Part shown: in pieces, positions 6,129 to 8,429 of the stretch
Position numbering within the stretch: the first letter of the stretch is position 1
Layout of the letters: every line of letters starts with the position of its first letter
Source of the DNA: Alphaproteobacteria bacterium
Lineage (GTDB): Bacteria; Pseudomonadota; Alphaproteobacteria; VGEJ01
Direction: 5' to 3'
Assembly (NCBI GenBank): GCA_016869335.1
Contig: VGEJ01000094.1
Location: 1-8,429, forward strand
DNA length: 8,429 nucleotides
Program-made: the position numbers and the translations under genes
Notes under the pieces: generated by a model
Seen by the model: the letters and a program-made list of their open reading frames with translations, nothing else
Databases searched by the model: none
What the model was told of the DNA's origin: nothing

Positions 6129-6644
6129 TCAGCCCTCGGTGTTGCGGTACTTGGACGGGCGCAGGTACGAGGGCGCCCGCCCCGCGATCTCATCGACCAG
6201 GTCCTCGGCGAAGGCGACCGCCACCAGCGCGATGCCCAGCGTCATGCCCGCGAGCGGAATCCACTTCGGGATCGGCACCTGGCCGATGGTGACCTCGCCG
6301 AAGCGCCAGGAATCGATCGTGGTGTCGCCGGTGCTCCAGGCAAACCAGGCCGAGACGCCGGTGGCGAGCGCAAGGCACAGGATATCGAGGAAGCGCCGCG
6401 CGCCCGGCGGCACGCGCTCCAGCACCAGGGTGACGCGGATATGGGCGCCGGTGCGCAGCGCGAACGCCAGCCCGAGGAAGGCGCTGGCGGCCATCGACAG
6501 GCGGGCGAAATCGTCCGCCGAGGGCACATGGGTGCCCGCCAGTCGCGCGAAGATCTGCACCGCGACCAGCGCCGCCATCAGCACCATGAAAAACGCGGCG
6601 AGCACCGCGCTCGCCGCGTACAACAGATCCAGCGTCCGCCTCAC
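6129..6644 (-). CDS. dctQ: TRAP transporter small permease subunit (DctQ)
   Basis: A 171-residue protein with four predicted membrane segments, roughly residues 8-32, 46-64, 84-104 and 128-150, the usual DctQ topology. The stretch RTGAHIRVTLV after the second segment resembles the conserved G-H-I-x-V signature of small TRAP subunits. The WIPLAGMTLG segment opens the last helix. DctQ pairs with DctM in the inner membrane and is needed for transport. It starts at GTG 6644-6642; an in-frame TGA lies only four codons further upstream and no other start codon is available between, so this start is nearly forced, although the ribosome site is poor. It follows dctP by 41 bases and its TGA is two codons before the proposed dctM start in the same frame. 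Confidence 0.88.
   Translation of the reverse strand: MRRTLDLLYAASAVLAAFFMVLMAALVAVQIFARLAGTHVPSADDFARLSMAASAFLGLAFALRTGAHIRVTLVLERVPPGARRFLDILCLALATGVSAWFAWSTGDTTIDSWRFGEVTIGQVPIPKWIPLAGMTLGIALVAVAFAEDLVDEIAGRAPSYLRPSKYRNTEG
6133..6137 (-). promoter_or_regulatory. Shine-Dalgarno site supporting the CTG start of dctM
   Basis: GAGGG on the minus strand lies inside the last codons of dctQ, seven bases upstream of the CTG at 6125-6123. No comparable purine stretch precedes the alternative GTG at 6080, which follows a run of CTG codons. The site therefore helps decide the dctM start in favour of CTG. Confidence 0.45.
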
Positions 6645-6685
6645 GAGGTGGACGCTTCAGCCGGTTGGCGCAAGGCTGCAGCCGC

Positions 6686-7663
6686 TCAGCGCGCGGCCGG
6701 AACGTGCTTGCGGTACTCGGCGATGACCTTGCGGCCGTCGTCCTTGGCCTTCTCCAGCCAGTCCGTGAGCATGGTGTCGCCGATCTTGCGCAGCTCGCCC
6801 AGGAACTGCGGCGTCATCGGATCGAGCCGCAGACCGTTCTTGCCGAGCACCTTGGGCGCCTCGACGTTCTGCTCCTCGCTCATCTTCCAGCCCCGGTCCT
6901 CCGCCGTTTTCGCGGCATCCAGCATGGCCTTCTGCACGTCAGCCGGCAGCTTGCGGAACGCGCCCTCATTGGCGAACACGCCGTTCTTGGGCAGCCAGGC
7001 GCCGGTGTCGTAGTAGAACTTCGTGTACTCCCAGGACCGCGTGCTGACGCCGGTCTGGCCCGAGGTGAACATGGTGTCGATGATGCCGGTGGAAAAGGCC
7101 TGCGGGATCTCCGGCGCCTGCACAGTGGTCGGAATGGTGCCCATCAGCGTCGCCAGGCGCGCAGTCTGCGCGTTATAGGTGCGCATCTTCTTGCCCTTCA
7201 GGTCGGCGATGCTCTTGACCGGATCCTTGGTGTAGAACGCCTGCGAGGGCCATGGCACCGAATACAGCAACCGGATTCCCTGCTTGGAGAACAGGTCTGT
7301 GATCGGCGCGCGCGTCACGTTCCACAGGTGCCGGGCCTCGGCGTAGGTCACGGCCAGGAACGGAATCGCGTCCATTTCGAACAGCGGATTCTCCGGCCCG
7401 AGATTGGACATGAAGAATTCCGCCGCCGGCACCAGGCCGGTCTGCAGGGAGCGCTTGATCTCCGGGTTCTTGATCAGCGAGCCCGCGCTGTGCACCGTGA
7501 TGTCCAGCTTGCCGCCCGACAGCTTTTTCAGGTCCTCGGCGAACAGGCGCACGTTGCGGGTCTGGAACTCGGTGTCGGCGTAGGCCGTGGCCATGTCCCA
7601 CTTGGTCTGCGCCGCGGCGGCAAGCGGCAGCGCCAGGGCGGCGAATAGCAGCGTTCTTTTCAT
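6686..7663 (-). CDS. dctP: TRAP transporter solute-binding protein (DctP)
   Basis: A 325-residue periplasmic binding protein, normal length for the family. Residues 1-19 are a clear Sec signal peptide: MKR, a hydrophobic Leu/Ala core, and AAAAQ with cleavage expected near residue 18 or 19. The mature protein shows the DctP pattern: FAEDLKKLSGGKLDITVHSAGSL early on, then LKGKKMRTYN containing Arg161. That matches the conserved Arg which in characterised DctP proteins makes a salt bridge to the substrate carboxylate. PEIPQAFSTGIIDTMFTS (184-201) corresponds to the usual segment in which bound solute is recognised. It would capture an organic acid in the periplasm and deliver it to DctQM; the exact ligand cannot be told. 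The ATG at 7663 has GGAG seven bases upstream and overlaps the methyltransferase stop by four bases (ATGA), so the two are translationally coupled. The frame is open far upstream but only as a shadow of the methyltransferase. Confidence 0.93.
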   Translation of the reverse strand: MKRTLLFAALALPLAAAAQTKWDMATAYADTEFQTRNVRLFAEDLKKLSGGKLDITVHSAGSLIKNPEIKRSLQTGLVPAAEFFMSNLGPENPLFEMDAIPFLAVTYAEARHLWNVTRAPITDLFSKQGIRLLYSVPWPSQAFYTKDPVKSIADLKGKKMRTYNAQTARLATLMGTIPTTVQAPEIPQAFSTGIIDTMFTSGQTGVSTRSWEYTKFYYDTGAWLPKNGVFANEGAFRKLPADVQKAMLDAAKTAEDRGWKMSEEQNVEAPKVLGKNGLRLDPMTPQFLGELRKIGDTMLTDWLEKAKDDGRKVIAEYRKHVPAAR

Positions 7664-8429
7664 TGCAGGTCTCCAGGGTTGGCAGTGCGAAGATCGGGCT
7701 TGCGGGCGATGATCGCCGCCCACGGAAAGCGCCAGAACGGATTGGACGGGTCGGTCGCGCCTTCGCGCTCCGCGAAAGGCTCGATGCGCACCGCTTCGAA
7801 CCCCGCCTTGCGGTAGGCCTGGGCGAGGTCCATGCGCAGCAGGGGCTCGAGGAACGGTTCGTTGTTGCGCACGCCATGACCATACATGATGAACTGCCAG
7901 AACGGGTCGTCGGCGCGGAAATCCAGGTGAATCGAGATCCCGCCGGGCGCGAGCAGCCGGTTGGTCTCGGCCAGTGTCGCCTCCACCGCCTCCCCGGGCA
8001 GCTCGTGCAGCAGCATGGTCGAGGTCACCAGGTCGAAGGAGCCCGGCGCAAGGCCGGTGTGGCGCGCGTCGGCCTGGCAAAAGCGCAGGTTGGGGACCTT
8101 CGCCGCCGCCGCATCGGCCGCGGCGAGCTTGAGACACGGCGCGGAGACGTCCACCCCCACCACCTCGGCCTGGGGGAAGGCGCGCGCCAGCGGCACCGCG
8201 CTCTTGCCAAAGCCGCAGCCCATGTCGAGGACCTTGCGCAGGTCCGCGCTCTCGCGACGCACCACCTCGACGAACCGCTCGTGCAACTCGTTCCGGCGCG
8301 TCGCCGGGTGGATGGACAGGGCGCTCGCCTCGTAGACCAGGCCCGCGAACGGATCGGCGTGCAGGTTGCCCGGGTGCTGGTGGATGTCGTGCGCGGCGTA
8401 GTACTCGGGGACCTTGAAGCCGTCCTTCA
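7660..8429 (-). CDS. Class I SAM-dependent methyltransferase (partial, N-terminus beyond right edge)
   Basis: The minus strand is open from the right edge to the TGA at 7662-7660, giving 256 complete visible residues. Motif I is VLDMGCGFGK (66-75 of the visible part), the glycine-rich SAM loop. EVVGVDVS follows, its Asp expected to bind the SAM ribose. FCQADARH and SFDLVTSTMLLHELP are the next conserved motifs, and LLAPGGISIHLDF is the usual motif after them. This is a small-molecule methyltransferase of the Methyltransf_11/25 kind; the acceptor is unknown. A TTG at 8286 would start the gene just before motif I, but coding clearly continues upstream (VPEYYAAHDIHQHPG), so the true start is at or beyond the edge. 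The edge bases TG in frame could complete an ATG, GTG or TTG. It overlaps dctP by four bases and leads the visible operon, which is an unusual partner for a TRAP system. Confidence 0.87.
   Translation of the reverse strand, partial: KDGFKVPEYYAAHDIHQHPGNLHADPFAGLVYEASALSIHPATRRNELHERFVEVVRRESADLRKVLDMGCGFGKSAVPLARAFPQAEVVGVDVSAPCLKLAAADAAAAKVPNLRFCQADARHTGLAPGSFDLVTSTMLLHELPGEAVEATLAETNRLLAPGGISIHLDFRADDPFWQFIMYGHGVRNNEPFLEPLLRMDLAQAYRKAGFEAVRIEPFAEREGATDPSNPFWRFPWAAIIARKPDLRTANPGDLQ
7671..7674 (-). promoter_or_regulatory. Ribosome binding site of dctP
   Basis: GGAG on the minus strand lies seven bases upstream of the dctP ATG, within the last codons of the methyltransferase gene. It selects this ATG, and therefore the signal peptide, over longer in-frame readings. 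Confidence 0.65.

Noticed and set aside
6674..6683. Ten-base perfect palindrome GGCTGCAGCC between dctP and dctQ
   Set aside because: It has no loop and no T-tract, so it is neither a good terminator nor a clear attenuator; such short palindromes are expected by chance in GC-rich DNA.
5740..7013. Long plus-strand frames (328 and 395 codons) opposite dctM, dctQ and dctP
   Set aside because: Low-complexity, Arg/Gln/Gly- or Ser/Ala-rich translations antisense to well-supported genes.
7664..8137. N-terminal extension of dctP upstream of the ATG at 7663
   Set aside because: It is the out-of-frame reading of the methyltransferase, and the signal peptide must be N-terminal at 7663.
8284..8286. TTG at 8286 as the methyltransferase start
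   Set aside because: The upstream 47 codons in frame read as normal protein to the window edge with no stop, so the gene is partial rather than starting at this TTG.

Overview
The window looks like chromosomal DNA of a GC-rich member of the Pseudomonadota. A betaproteobacterium or alphaproteobacterium is the best guess, from a TRAP transporter with separate DctQ and DctM, a VapBC remnant, and G/C-ending codons nearly throughout. Positions from about 720 onward are very GC-rich. The first roughly 670 bases are not: a hand count of the first 180 bases gives about 47% GC, against over 70% in sampled lines of the next gene. No rRNA, tRNA, CRISPR array or insertion sequence was seen.

Layout, left to right. 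(1) 1-669, minus strand: the N-terminal 223 residues of a secreted alpha/beta hydrolase (dienelactone-hydrolase-like), cut off by the left edge. (2) 670-844: a divergent intergenic gap where base composition changes. (3) 845-3771, plus strand: a two-gene unit, an old-yellow-enzyme/dienoyl-CoA-reductase-type flavo-iron-sulfur oxidoreductase followed by an extended-SDR NAD-dependent epimerase/dehydratase, joined by a TGATG stop/start overlap. (4) 3797-4021, plus strand: an intact VapB-type antitoxin, followed by a broken vapC stub ending around 4111. (5) 4127-8429, minus strand, convergent with the above: an apparent operon transcribed right to left. It holds a class I SAM methyltransferase (5' end beyond the right edge), a TRAP solute-binding protein DctP, small permease DctQ, large permease DctM and a flavin-reductase-family protein.

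How they may work together. The minus-strand operon encodes a complete TRAP system, so it probably imports an organic acid or similar anionic solute. The flavin-reductase-like protein directly after dctM, and the OYE-type enzyme plus SDR facing it, suggest a catabolic locus using flavin and NAD(P)H redox chemistry. The substrate cannot be read from the sequence, and joint function of the two convergent units is inference.

Most notable points: dctM has no ATG/GTG/TTG start that would preserve its first helix and probably starts at a CTG two codons after the in-frame dctQ stop; the OYE-type protein has His where the relatives recalled here carry an active-site Tyr; vapB is intact but its toxin is destroyed exactly where the convergent operon ends; and there is a sharp composition break at the left. 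I found no clear evidence of an entirely new system.
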